Of a DNA stretch of 64,000 nt, positions 34,705 to 43,547 are shown piece by piece. The translations under genes and the position numbers were made by a program. Below the pieces are notes generated by a model. The model searched no databases and was not told the DNA's origin. It saw only the letters and a program-made list of their open reading frames with translations. Each line of letters starts with the position of its first letter. Position 1 is the first letter of the stretch. Origin of the DNA: Alphaproteobacteria bacterium (GTDB lineage: Bacteria; Pseudomonadota; Alphaproteobacteria; Rhizobiales; JAJFHC01); assembly GCA_021775805.1 (NCBI GenBank), contig JAJFHD010000011.1:118606-182605 (forward strand), given 5' to 3'.

Positions 34705-35718
34705 ATGTCGTTTCAACTCGGCATCCTGCAGGCAAATCTGACACACATGTTCGATCGAGCAATCTTCTGGCTGGTAAACGTTTCTGCTTATCTCCGGCAC
34801 TTTCGCAACATCATGCTGTTCAGGCGCGCGGTCGGCTATTTCCCCAACGTCGCTGTGCCCAGGCGGTACAATGAAAAAATGTTGTGGCGGAAGATCTTTG
34901 ATCATAATCCGCTGTTCGTGACGTTCTCCGACAAACTGGCTACCAAAAAACTCTGGGCTGACCGGCGCCCGGATTTAGCTACGGCGGCAGTTCTTTGGAC
35001 CGGCTGTGACGCCGCGCACATTCCGGGTGATCTGTTCAAGCGGCCCGTGGTGATCAAGGCAAATCACGGCTCCGGTATGAACACAGCGATCGACGATTTG
35101 CATGACCCCCAATCGCTGCCGGTGGATCGCATCAACAGTTGGCTGGACTGGGACTTTGGGAAACATCAGTTTGAGTGGGCGTACGAACAGGTCGACAGGC
35201 GACTTTTCTTGGAAGAGCTCATTGCTTGTTCGAAGGAATTTCCGGTCATTGATATTTCGATTCACGCCTGCGACGGTCATGGCGTGTTCGTGGAGGTGAT
35301 CTGTGCAAACAAGACAGATGACCAACAAAAGGCCTATTTCAAAACGGACGGGACACGTTGGAGGGAAATTGAGAGAAGCAGTATCGATGGCGATGACGAT
35401 TCAAGTTTACCCGAGACGTTTTCGATACCCGCAAACTATCGGAAGGCTCTGGATCACGTACGCGATCTGAGTTCCGGTATAGACTACGCGCGGTTCGATT
35501 TTCTGTCGGTTGCGGACCGTCTATTCGGCGGGGAAATCACTGTCTATCCGAATTCCGGCCTGACACCGCACGCTCCGTTTATCACGTACAACAAATATCT
35601 CACCGAACACTGGGATTTGTTAAAGTCATGGTTTCTGACCCGCCGGCAGCCTTGGATGATTCAAGTCTATGCCAGCGCTTTGCGCCGGCAGTTGGCTCGG
35701 GAAACCGGACGACATTGA
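34705..35718 (+). CDS. TupA-like ATP-grasp family protein
   Basis: A 337-residue protein resembling the TupA-like ATP-grasp family. The N-terminal PRRYNEKMLWRKIFDHNPLF and FSDKLATKKLW are its signature, then VVIKANHGSGMN provides the nucleotide-binding strand, and ARFDFLSV with ITVYPNSGLTP resembles the metal-binding end. ATP-grasp enzymes join a carboxylate to an amine or thiol by an acyl-phosphate. It heads a block with a BshA-like glycosyltransferase, an unrecognised protein and an LmbE deacetylase, so it may supply the amino-acid ligation step of a small-molecule pathway. TupA members elsewhere act in wall or capsule polymers. Confidence 0.8.
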   Translation: MSFQLGILQANLTHMFDRAIFWLVNVSAYLRHFRNIMLFRRAVGYFPNVAVPRRYNEKMLWRKIFDHNPLFVTFSDKLATKKLWADRRPDLATAAVLWTGCDAAHIPGDLFKRPVVIKANHGSGMNTAIDDLHDPQSLPVDRINSWLDWDFGKHQFEWAYEQVDRRLFLEELIACSKEFPVIDISIHACDGHGVFVEVICANKTDDQQKAYFKTDGTRWREIERSSIDGDDDSSLPETFSIPANYRKALDHVRDLSSGIDYARFDFLSVADRLFGGEITVYPNSGLTPHAPFITYNKYLTEHWDLLKSWFLTRRQPWMIQVYASALRRQLARETGRH

Positions 35719-35753
35719 ACAGGGTGTCAAACGTGGCCGACAGTGATCCATCC

Positions 35754-36917
35754 ATGAGACGCCGACTGGTCATTGGCCAGGTTTGTCACGGCAGCCTGGG
35801 GGGCAGTTCGCGGGTGGCCTGCCGGCTTGCCAACGCCCTTGCCCGGCGGCGCCACCGTGTTCACGTTTTTTCTCGCGAGATCCTGCCCTGGGCAATGGGC
35901 CCGGATGTCCATCAACATGCCTGCCCGAACATGACGCCCTGTGACCCCGGTTCTCTTTGCCTCGACTGGCCAGAAGGCGACCGGACTGCCTTTGCGCACA
36001 TGCTGACAGTATGGCTGACGCGCGAGCGCTTCGACGTTCTGCATTTTCATTACGTTCACCCGTTTGCCGGAATCGTCCGCCAGGTTGCGGAAAGCCTGGG
36101 CGATCGTGCGCCGGTTCTGGTCGGGACACTCCATGGCACCGATCTTACCCAATGCCTTGACAACACCGCTGAGCTTGCGTTGCTGAGCCGCGATCTTGCC
36201 GCAATCGACGAACTGACGACCGTGTCGGAACACATGCAGACGCTGTCCATGCGACTGATGCGGCAGAATCGGGCTGTCCGCGTGATGCCGAATTTCATTG
36301 AGGACACGTGGCCGCAACCGGTTCGACGATCCACTCAGCTAGCGCCAACCCGTCAGAAACCAGGATTTCTTCATGTCTCGAATTTCCGGGCGGTCAAGGA
36401 TGTCGAGTTGCTGGCAAGGCTGTTTCTGCAGATATATCAGCAGACAGATGCCGAACTCTGGCTTGTGGGGGACGGCCCGGGCTTGCCGGCGTTAAGGCGG
36501 TCGTTCGACCGATCACCCGCCAAGGCGGCCGTTCGTTATCACGGTGCGATTGCGGACCCGGCACCGTATTTCGAACAGGCCACGGCTCTGTTGTCGACCA
36601 GCCGCCAGGAGAGTTTCGGTCTGGCGGTACTTGAAGCGATGGCAAGCGGGACCGTCGCGGTGGCAACCGCAGTAGGCGGTGTACCGGAACTGGTCGAGGA
36701 CGATGTCACGGGCATTCTCTTTCATCCAATCGACCTGGATGTGACGGTTGCACGGATATTATCTCTGCTGGACACGCCGGCCGAACTGGAAGCCATGCGC
36801 GCCCGTGCCTTCCAGCGGACAGAGCGGTTGCGGGAGGCGCAGGTGATTGGCCTCTACGAGGATCTTTACCTGCGAACCGCCCGAAGCCCGGCCGACCAAC
36901 TGGGCGCTATAGCCTGA
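35754..36917 (+). CDS. bshA: Glycosyltransferase family 4, BshA-like
   Basis: A 387-residue GT-B glycosyltransferase whose motifs follow BshA, which links GlcNAc to L-malate in bacillithiol synthesis: HGSLGGSSRVACRLA near the start, LHFHYVHPFAGIV, GTLHGTDLT, MPNFIED, LHVSNFRAVKDVELLARLF and the GT4 ESFGLAVLEAM. The SNFR-x-VK block matches the Bacillus enzyme as I recall it, as does the length. Candidate starts upstream (GTG 35724, ATG 35628) overlap or abut the ATP-grasp gene; 35754 gives the family N terminus. A general GT4 role is the alternative. Confidence 0.75.
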   Translation: MRRRLVIGQVCHGSLGGSSRVACRLANALARRRHRVHVFSREILPWAMGPDVHQHACPNMTPCDPGSLCLDWPEGDRTAFAHMLTVWLTRERFDVLHFHYVHPFAGIVRQVAESLGDRAPVLVGTLHGTDLTQCLDNTAELALLSRDLAAIDELTTVSEHMQTLSMRLMRQNRAVRVMPNFIEDTWPQPVRRSTQLAPTRQKPGFLHVSNFRAVKDVELLARLFLQIYQQTDAELWLVGDGPGLPALRRSFDRSPAKAAVRYHGAIADPAPYFEQATALLSTSRQESFGLAVLEAMASGTVAVATAVGGVPELVEDDVTGILFHPIDLDVTVARILSLLDTPAELEAMRARAFQRTERLREAQVIGLYEDLYLRTARSPADQLGAIA

Positions 36918-38050
36918 TGCGCGCCCTGATTGACCTGCAGGCGTCCCGCGCGGGCAGGCTTTTGCTTGAAGACTCGATGATCTTTGACGATCCGTCAGCG
37001 CTTCTGGCATGCCTTCGAGCACCGCGTCGCGATACCGGCACTCAAGGCGGTCCCAACAACCGGCCTGTGTATGTCCACCAGCAGGCCTATCTCGACTACA
37101 GGTCGTCGGTGGTCGCAAAAATGTTGGCTTTGCGTGGTCTTCATGACCGGTCGATGGATGTACAGGCTGACTTCATCTGGATCGATACCGACCGGGCGGG
37201 ATCGGACAAACTCGGTCTGCGCCTCTATCTGCCTGGACGCCATGGCAAAGTCCCGATACGGTTTGCGCCAAGCGGTTGCGACCGGCTTGAGTCCCGGTTT
37301 ATTGCGCTGGATCCTGCTGTCGTGCGTCGCGCAATGAACCGGATGAAGCAGATGGTCCACCATTTGCCGGGCGCACGAAAGGAGTTACTTGCACGGTTTG
37401 ACATATTGCGTCCGGTGCTTGAAACCGAAGGTTCCCTGACGAAACTCAGTCGTGCCCTCTCGGATTTTCTGTTTGATGAGGTCCTTTCGTTCAAACCCCG
37501 GCCGGTGCTGGTCTCCAGTCTGATCGACGCCGGCGTTTTGAATGACGTTCTGGAGAAAATCCTGAACCGGCAGCGGGCGTTCGTCGATGCCGTCAATATA
37601 CGCATTCGGCACCTGCAATCGTCTGATATCGCACCTCAGTTAAAACCGCTTCCTGACGATTACCTGCCCCTTTTCATGCCCTGCCCGGCCGATGGCAGAC
37701 GTCTGCGCCTGCGTCTGGAAATCGACGGAGCGACAAAACTTGCCTGCGCCACGGACAGCGCCGGGGAACAGCACAGCTTCGAGTTGGGGCGAACCGATCT
37801 TTCACTGCAAACCTTGAGCGGGCAGGTTCAATGGAGTCCCGACATTTCGTTGCCCATGCTTGTCAATTGTCATTACAGTGGCATGGTGGCTGGAAAAAGC
37901 TCCGCACTCTATATGATGGTTTTCGGCCCGGTGATGCAAAGGGTATTGGAACTGGATCCGATACCCGTTTTTGTGCCGTCCAGTTGGGATGTCTTTCCGG
38001 GTCAGTTTGACAGTCTGTTGTGCGCGTATCTGTCCGGCAATCGGATTTAG
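36917..38050 (+). CDS. Hypothetical protein, possibly BshC-like
   Basis: A 377-residue soluble protein I do not firmly recognise. It starts within the stop of the glycosyltransferase gene (TGATG). Faint traits of BshC, the enzyme adding Cys in bacillithiol synthesis, are visible: PVYVHQQAYLDYRSSVVAKM in the place of the BshC V-x-x-x-QQ segment, DFIWIDTDRAGSDK in the place of its F-W-V-A-x-E-D-H, and a late LPMLVNCHYSGMVAGKSSAL. It is about 160 residues shorter than BshC and lacks an evident coiled-coil C terminus. Its fixed place between BshA-like and BshB-like genes is the main support. Confidence 0.6.
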   Translation: MRALIDLQASRAGRLLLEDSMIFDDPSALLACLRAPRRDTGTQGGPNNRPVYVHQQAYLDYRSSVVAKMLALRGLHDRSMDVQADFIWIDTDRAGSDKLGLRLYLPGRHGKVPIRFAPSGCDRLESRFIALDPAVVRRAMNRMKQMVHHLPGARKELLARFDILRPVLETEGSLTKLSRALSDFLFDEVLSFKPRPVLVSSLIDAGVLNDVLEKILNRQRAFVDAVNIRIRHLQSSDIAPQLKPLPDDYLPLFMPCPADGRRLRLRLEIDGATKLACATDSAGEQHSFELGRTDLSLQTLSGQVQWSPDISLPMLVNCHYSGMVAGKSSALYMMVFGPVMQRVLELDPIPVFVPSSWDVFPGQFDSLLCAYLSGNRI

Positions 38051-38085
38051 TCGGGCAACCAACGGAAAGGGACGGCTGGTTTCAG

Positions 38086-38826
38086 ATGACTATTGACCTT
38101 CTGGCATTTTCTCCTCACCCCGACGATGCGGAAATCGGTTGCGGCGGCCTGCTCCTTCTGGCCGCCCGGCAAGGCCTGAGCACCGCAATCGTCGATCTGA
38201 GCGAGGGGGAAAAGGCAACGCTGGGGACACCGGCCGTCCGCCGTCGGGAGAAGATGGCGGCCGGAGAAATGCTCGGTCTGACGGCACGGCGTGGGCTCGA
38301 ACTGCCCGACACCCAAATCGGACTCGATCCAAATCACGAAATCGACGTCGTCGCCTGCCTGCGGGAATTGCGGCCACGGATGGTTCTTGCGCCGAATTTT
38401 GAAGATCGTCATCCCGATCATGAGGCAGCGGCGCGCCTGATCAAACGGGCGGCATTCTTTTCCGGCGTTGCAAGTGTTGGTACCGGCGCGCCGCACCGGA
38501 TTGAACGAATGCTCCACTACTGCGTTCACAGTCCCTTCACGCCCAGCCTCGTGTTTGACGTGTCCAGTGTCTGGCCTGAATACACGAAGGCCGTGGAAGC
38601 CTACGAGAGCCAGTTCTGTCAACTTGGCGAGAAGGACGACGAAGCCACGCCTCTGAGCAATGGAGATTTCCTGAAAACCCTTGAGGCGCGGGGCAGGCAT
38701 TATGGCGCCATGATCAACACAGAGTTCGGCGAGCCCTACTATTCTTCGTCGCCGCTATCGCTCGACTCGCCTGCCGCTTTGTTTCCATCAGAAAAATCAA
38801 GAACAGCGTACGGATCGTTTTCCTGA
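38086..38826 (+). CDS. bshB1: LmbE family deacetylase, BshB1-like
   Basis: A 246-residue LmbE-type zinc deacetylase. The metal motif PHPDDAEIG is at residues 11-19 and the third ligand region is EDRHPDHEAAARL. The match to bacillithiol deacetylase BshB1, which removes acetate from GlcNAc-malate, extends to LELPDTQIGL and AVEAYESQF. The start at 38086 is chosen because residues before it are not family-like. It closes a block with the BshA-like gene. MshB- or MCA-like enzymes of other thiol pathways are relatives. Confidence 0.8.
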   Translation: MTIDLLAFSPHPDDAEIGCGGLLLLAARQGLSTAIVDLSEGEKATLGTPAVRRREKMAAGEMLGLTARRGLELPDTQIGLDPNHEIDVVACLRELRPRMVLAPNFEDRHPDHEAAARLIKRAAFFSGVASVGTGAPHRIERMLHYCVHSPFTPSLVFDVSSVWPEYTKAVEAYESQFCQLGEKDDEATPLSNGDFLKTLEARGRHYGAMINTEFGEPYYSSSPLSLDSPAALFPSEKSRTAYGSFS

Positions 38827-39035
38827 GATTATGGTGCTGCGAACTTCGGGCACTCGGTAGTATTGACATGAAGTTGAGCACAACCGGTCAACAACTCAAA
38901 TCGCTTCGCTCGAACCCGGGCTGGAGCCTTGCCGGCAGCGAGGTCAACCGATTGAGAAACGTCGTGACGGTCTCCATCGGCACTGGAAAACTGTCCTTCG
39001 CTGCGGCGAACAATTGCTGAAGAAGGATCCAAGCC

Positions 39036-39272
39036 TTGAAAGTTTCAGAGATTCCCAAGACCAAGGGCGCAAAGGTCATGACCGTGTCACCCGACGACAG
39101 CATTGCCGATGTGGCAAGGACGATGACCCAGCGGCGAATTCGGCACCTACCTGTGCAATACGGCGCGAAGCTTGTGGGTATCATCAGTGTCGGCGATGTG
39201 GTCAAGCATCGCCTCGATGAGTTGCCGCTGGAAGCAAATGTCCTGCGCGACTATGCGGTTGGCAGTCATTGA
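39036..39272 (+). CDS. Short CBS-domain protein, apparently internally deleted
   Basis: A 78-residue protein with a TTG start preceded by GAAGAAGGA. Residues 1-30 (KTKGAKVMTVSPDDSIADVA) look like the beginning of the first CBS motif of a standard CBS-pair protein, while residues 31-78 (RIRHLPV, KLVGIISVGDVVKHRLDE) look like the end of the second. A normal pair is about 140 residues, so the middle seems to be missing. It may bind no nucleotide, or may act as a dimer. It could be a remnant; no neighbour suggests its role. Confidence 0.65.
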   Translation: MKVSEIPKTKGAKVMTVSPDDSIADVARTMTQRRIRHLPVQYGAKLVGIISVGDVVKHRLDELPLEANVLRDYAVGSH

Positions 39273-39281
39273 CTTGCGATC

Positions 39282-39291
39282 GGGGGGGGGG
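39282..39291. repeat. G10 homopolymer
   Basis: Ten consecutive G residues lie nine bases after the stop codon of the short CBS gene. Such tracts slip easily, but this one is outside any evident coding frame. Confidence 0.5.
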
Positions 39292-39487
39292 CGCTGTTCG
39301 CCGGGTATTCTGCTGCCGGTCGGTCTCGATCAGCATGTCATCTACGGTAGTGCACCGGGCATTCCGCTGGGGATGATCCTCAAGGGACGTTGCCTTTTGT
39401 GTTGTGCATGGTATTTGGCACAGTACTACTTTGTGTGTTTTCCGGCTTGGCGACAGGGCTGCCGGATCTGCTGACGGGATCGGGCGT

Positions 39488-40678
39488 ATGAACAACAATA
39501 CCTCTCAGGAAAACAGCGGCCCGGCCGGTCCGCTTGACGACCTGCTTGTGATCGACATGTCGAGAGTCCTGGCCGGACCGTACGCGACGATGGTGCTTGC
39601 CGATCTCGGCGCCCGCGTGATCAAGGTCGAAGTGCCGGGAACCGGCGATGATGCTCGCCATTTCGGCCCCTTCATCAACGGCACGTCGGCCTATTTCATG
39701 TCTCTGAATCGGGGCAAGGAGAGCATCGCCCTTGATCTCAAGGCCGATGCCGATCGTGACCTGTTCGAAGGCCTTGTGGCCAGGGCGGATGTGCTGGTCG
39801 AGAACTACCGTGCCGGCACCATGGACAAGCTTGGGTTCGGCTGGGACCGTCTGCAGGAACTGAATCCGAAACTCGTCTATGCGGCGATTTCCGGATTCGG
39901 ACAAACCGGTCCCTACAAGGAACGGGCGGCCTATGACATGGTGGTCCAGGGGATGGGCGGGATCATGAGTGTCACCGGTCACCCGGATGCCCCGCCTACG
40001 CGGGTCGGGACATCTGTTGGCGACATTACGGCGGGACTGTTTGGGTTGTCGGGAATTCTGGCCGCAGTCATCGAACGCCAGCGCACCGGCCGGGGCACGA
40101 TGGTCGATGTCGGCATGCTCGACTGTCAGGTGGCGATCCTTGAAAACGCGATTGGGCGCTATCTGGCCGAGGGCGTCGTCCCGGGTCCGCTGGGTGCGCG
40201 GCATCCCTCCATCACACCGTTCGAAGCATACCACGCGAAGGATGGATATGTGATCATCGCGGCAGGCAACAAGTCGCTCTTCGACAAGCTGTGTTCGGCC
40301 CTCCAACGGCCTGACCTGGCGTCGGATCCGGACTTTGAAACCAACGAGCTCAGAACACGCAACCACGAGAAACTCAAAGATCAGATCGAGAAACGGCTGG
40401 CAGAGAGGCCGGTCGAGGAGTGGCTGGACATCATCGGTGCCGCCGGCGTGCCATGCGGGCCAATAAACAATGTCGAGCAGGTAGTGAACGACAGCCATGT
40501 TCTGGCACGCAACATGATCGTTTCTTCGAACCACGTCACGGCCGGGCCCGTGCGTATGGCTGGAAACCCCATCAAACTCTCCGGCCATGAAGATCCGCTT
40601 GAACGGGCGGCGGCGCCGGAACTGGACGGCAACCGGGACGCGGTGCTGCGCCTGTTGCGGGACAGGGACCCGGTGTGA
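39488..40678 (+). CDS. CaiB/BaiF family CoA-transferase
   Basis: A 396-residue class III CoA-transferase. The start region (VIDMSRVLAGPYATMVLADLG, about residues 20-40), KESIALDLKA, NYRAGTMDKLGF and the catalytic Asp in TSVGDITAG (about 176) are all typical of formyl-CoA-transferase relatives. The frame begins earlier, but the ATG at 39488 gives the family N terminus. It is a second copy of the class after the gene at 13816, and the two are not close paralogues. It is isolated, with about 220 bases on either side, and its acid substrate is unknown. Confidence 0.9.
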   Translation: MNNNTSQENSGPAGPLDDLLVIDMSRVLAGPYATMVLADLGARVIKVEVPGTGDDARHFGPFINGTSAYFMSLNRGKESIALDLKADADRDLFEGLVARADVLVENYRAGTMDKLGFGWDRLQELNPKLVYAAISGFGQTGPYKERAAYDMVVQGMGGIMSVTGHPDAPPTRVGTSVGDITAGLFGLSGILAAVIERQRTGRGTMVDVGMLDCQVAILENAIGRYLAEGVVPGPLGARHPSITPFEAYHAKDGYVIIAAGNKSLFDKLCSALQRPDLASDPDFETNELRTRNHEKLKDQIEKRLAERPVEEWLDIIGAAGVPCGPINNVEQVVNDSHVLARNMIVSSNHVTAGPVRMAGNPIKLSGHEDPLERAAAPELDGNRDAVLRLLRDRDPV

Positions 40679-40901
40679 TTTCAGTTTTCTGAACCCGATC
40701 GATACAGAAAATCATAAGACAAGCGTTTCGCGTTCGATCATACTCATCACCAGATTTCGAGGCTACACGATGTCCTCAAAAACTGTCATGTACGTGCTTG
40801 ACACGTTCATCTTCAGAAATGCAACGCACAAGGACGACAGTTAAGACGGACGGTAAAGCCGCCGCACTGGTGGCGCAGCGCGTTCGTCCACGGCGACTCG
40901 C

Positions 40902-42077
40902 CTACTCAAACGGCAGCCCGACGTAATTTTCTGCAAGTGTGGTCTTGGCCGCCCTGGAGCCGATCAGGTAATCAAGCTCGGCGCGCTGGATATTGAGATC
41001 GAAGGCGCTTGCATCGGGAAAATTGTGCAGCAGGGAGGTCATCCACCATGAAAACCGTTGCGCTTTCCAGATACGTTTCAAACAGGATTGAGAGTACCGG
41101 TCGAGGGGACCGCTATCGGCGGATCGGTAAAAAGCTGTCAGTGCATCATACAGGACACGGACATCCGCCGCGGCCAGATTGAGACCCTTGGCGCCGGTCG
41201 GGGGCACGATGTGGGCGGCATCGCCGGCAAGGAACAACCTGCCATGGCGCATGGGTTCGGCAACAAAACTGCGCATGGGTGTCACACTTTTCTCAAGCGA
41301 AGGTCCGGTTTCCAGCCGGTTCGTGCAATCCCCGCCCAGCCGGATCTGCAATTCTTCCCAGATTCTGTCGTCAGGCCATTCTTCCAGATCCTCATCCGGG
41401 CGGCACTGGATGTACAAACGGCTGACGGTTTTCGATCGCATGCTGAACAGGGCAAAACCGCGGTCATGCCGGGCATAAACGATCTCGTCACTCACGGGCG
41501 GCGTGTTGGCCAGAATGCCGAGCCAGGCAAACGGGTAGACTTTTTCATAGGTCTTCAAGATCGGATCGGGAATTGATTTGCGGCAGACACCATGGAAACC
41601 GTCGCATCCGGCGATAAAGTCACAGACGACCTCGTGTTGTTGTCCATCCTTGTGGTAACGGACGCGTGGTGTATCCGTCTCAATATCATGCAGGCTCACG
41701 TCCAAGGCATCAAACACGACCCCGCGGCCCATCTCGTCGTGTGTCCGGTTGAGATCCTTGGTAATCTCCGTCTGACCGTAAACCATGACAGTGCTGCCGC
41801 CGGTCAACTCGCGCAGGTCTATACGGTGACGGGTCCCGTCGACGCTCAATTCGATGCCGTCGTGAACCAGACCATTGCGGTCCATGTTGGCGCCGGCCTG
41901 TGCCTGATGGATCAGGTCGACGGTGCCCTGCTCGAGAACACCCGCCCGAATGCGGCCTTCGACATAGGCGCGATCGCGCCTTTCCAGAACGATGGCATCT
42001 ATGTCCGACAGATGAAGCAGTCTGGACAGGAGAAGCCCGGATGGACCCGCTCCAATGATGGCAACCTGGGTACGCAT
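40902..42077 (-). CDS. pobA: 4-hydroxybenzoate 3-monooxygenase
   Basis: A 391-residue flavoprotein monooxygenase. It has the FAD loop GAGPSG (9-14), GRIRAGVLEQGTVDL (42-56), which is characteristic of p-hydroxybenzoate hydroxylase and holds substrate and flavin contacts, and GDAAHIVPPTGAKGLNLA near residue 290. Length equals that of known PobA. It converts 4-hydroxybenzoate to protocatechuate with NADPH and oxygen. It is divergent from a 3-hydroxybenzoate hydroxylase gene with 234 bases between. No protocatechuate-cleaving gene is in the window. Confidence 0.95.
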   Translation of the reverse strand: MRTQVAIIGAGPSGLLLSRLLHLSDIDAIVLERRDRAYVEGRIRAGVLEQGTVDLIHQAQAGANMDRNGLVHDGIELSVDGTRHRIDLRELTGGSTVMVYGQTEITKDLNRTHDEMGRGVVFDALDVSLHDIETDTPRVRYHKDGQQHEVVCDFIAGCDGFHGVCRKSIPDPILKTYEKVYPFAWLGILANTPPVSDEIVYARHDRGFALFSMRSKTVSRLYIQCRPDEDLEEWPDDRIWEELQIRLGGDCTNRLETGPSLEKSVTPMRSFVAEPMRHGRLFLAGDAAHIVPPTGAKGLNLAAADVRVLYDALTAFYRSADSGPLDRYSQSCLKRIWKAQRFSWWMTSLLHNFPDASAFDLNIQRAELDYLIGSRAAKTTLAENYVGLPFE

Positions 42078-42311
42078 ATTGTGATTCTCCGGCGTGAAAT
42101 CGGTGCCCTGTGCGGCGCAAAGTCAATATGCCGAGCTTTACCCCAAGACGTCTACCGGCGCAGGGTGCGGTTTTCCGGAAAAGATATCAGTTTGACGTCA
42201 GCAGTCGCCGGGCGGCGCCGCACAATTTCCGCTTGGTGGAAGTCGATTTAGTCAGTATTATGCGCATAGTGCTGAGCAAATCGCCACTATGGATCCGTCA
42301 AACTATTGAAT

Positions 42312-43514
42312 ATGGGCATGACCAACGACAATCCGATTTTGATTTCAGGGGGAGGTATCGGCGGTTTTGCTGCGGCTCTTGCCCTGAGCCGGGAGGGATA
42401 CCGGGTTCGTCTGCTGGAGCAATCAGACACTTTTTCCGAAGTCGGTGCAGGCATTCAGCTTGGACCCAACGTCTTCAGAATGTTCGACCGGCTGGGCGTG
42501 ACAGAAGCGGTCAACGAGCTCGCCTGTTTTCCCGATGCTCTGGTCATGATGGATGGATTGAGCGGTGAACAGATTACCAGAATCCCGCTCGACGGGGATT
42601 TCCGGAAGCGCTTCGACAAACCCTATGGCGTCATTTTTCGACCGGACTTGCACACGGTGCTGATCGATGCCTGCGAAGCGTCGCCGTTGATTAGCCTGTC
42701 GGTCAACCAGAAAGTGGAACGCTTCGAGGAAACACACGACGGTGTGCTGGCCCATACCAGGGAGGGACGCTCTCACGCCGGCGCGGCGTTGATTGGCGCC
42801 GACGGTCTTTGGTCTCGGGTCCGCGAGCAGATCGTCGGCGACGGCCCGCCGAACGTATCCGGTCACATCGCCTATCGGGCCGTGCTGCCGATTGACGAGG
42901 TGCCGGAACATCTGCGGATCAATTCAGCGGTCCTGTGGGCAGGGCCGAAAACCCACCTGGTTCATTATCCCCTTCGCCGTGGCGAGCTCTTCAACATCGT
43001 GGCTGTGTTCCACAGCGACCGCTACGAAGAAGGCTGGGACAGCTACGGCGATCCGGCTGAGCTCACGGAAAGGTTTGCCGGTCAACATGACAGCGTGCTG
43101 CAGCTGTTGGACAAAATCGAGTCGTGGCGCATGTGGGTGCTGTGCGACCGTGAACCGGTCAAGGCATGGGGCAAGGGCCGGGTGACCCTGCTCGGCGATG
43201 CGGCCCACCCGATGCTTCAGTATCTCGCGCAAGGGGCATGCATGGCGACCGAGGATGCGGTCTGCCTGGCCAGCCGGGTTGTTCACCACGACGGTGACTT
43301 CGAGACGGCCTTCGAGTCCTATCGAGACGCCCGCTACCTGCGCACCGGAAGGGTCCAGCTTACTGCCCGTTTGTACGGCGACATCTATCATGCGGCTGGC
43401 GTTACGGCCGAGTTGCGCGACATAATGCTGAACGGGCGCACGCCCGATCAGGCCTATCAGGGTGTCTCCTGGCTCTACGGCGGCATTGACGACGATGGCG
43501 CCCAGATAGTGTGA
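42312..43514 (+). CDS. FAD-dependent monooxygenase, 3-hydroxybenzoate 6-hydroxylase-like
   Basis: A flavoprotein monooxygenase of about 400 residues. The FAD loop (SGGGIGGFAAALAL), the AGIQLGPNVFRMFDRLG segment, the DG motif GADGLWSRVR and the C-terminal LLGDAAHPMLQYLAQGACMATEDA place it with 3-hydroxybenzoate 6-hydroxylases, related to salicylate hydroxylases. It makes gentisate, the substrate of the dioxygenase encoded 33 bases downstream. TTG 42306, ATG 42312 and ATG 42318 are all possible starts. Confidence 0.9.
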   Translation: MGMTNDNPILISGGGIGGFAAALALSREGYRVRLLEQSDTFSEVGAGIQLGPNVFRMFDRLGVTEAVNELACFPDALVMMDGLSGEQITRIPLDGDFRKRFDKPYGVIFRPDLHTVLIDACEASPLISLSVNQKVERFEETHDGVLAHTREGRSHAGAALIGADGLWSRVREQIVGDGPPNVSGHIAYRAVLPIDEVPEHLRINSAVLWAGPKTHLVHYPLRRGELFNIVAVFHSDRYEEGWDSYGDPAELTERFAGQHDSVLQLLDKIESWRMWVLCDREPVKAWGKGRVTLLGDAAHPMLQYLAQGACMATEDAVCLASRVVHHDGDFETAFESYRDARYLRTGRVQLTARLYGDIYHAAGVTAELRDIMLNGRTPDQAYQGVSWLYGGIDDDGAQIV

Positions 43515-43547
43515 CCCGGCATTTTCGATTTCAGAGGGAGAACCAAC

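Noticed and set aside
38868..39020. 50-codon open frame between the LmbE and CBS genes
   Set aside because: No ribosome site and no recognisable features; too short to support.
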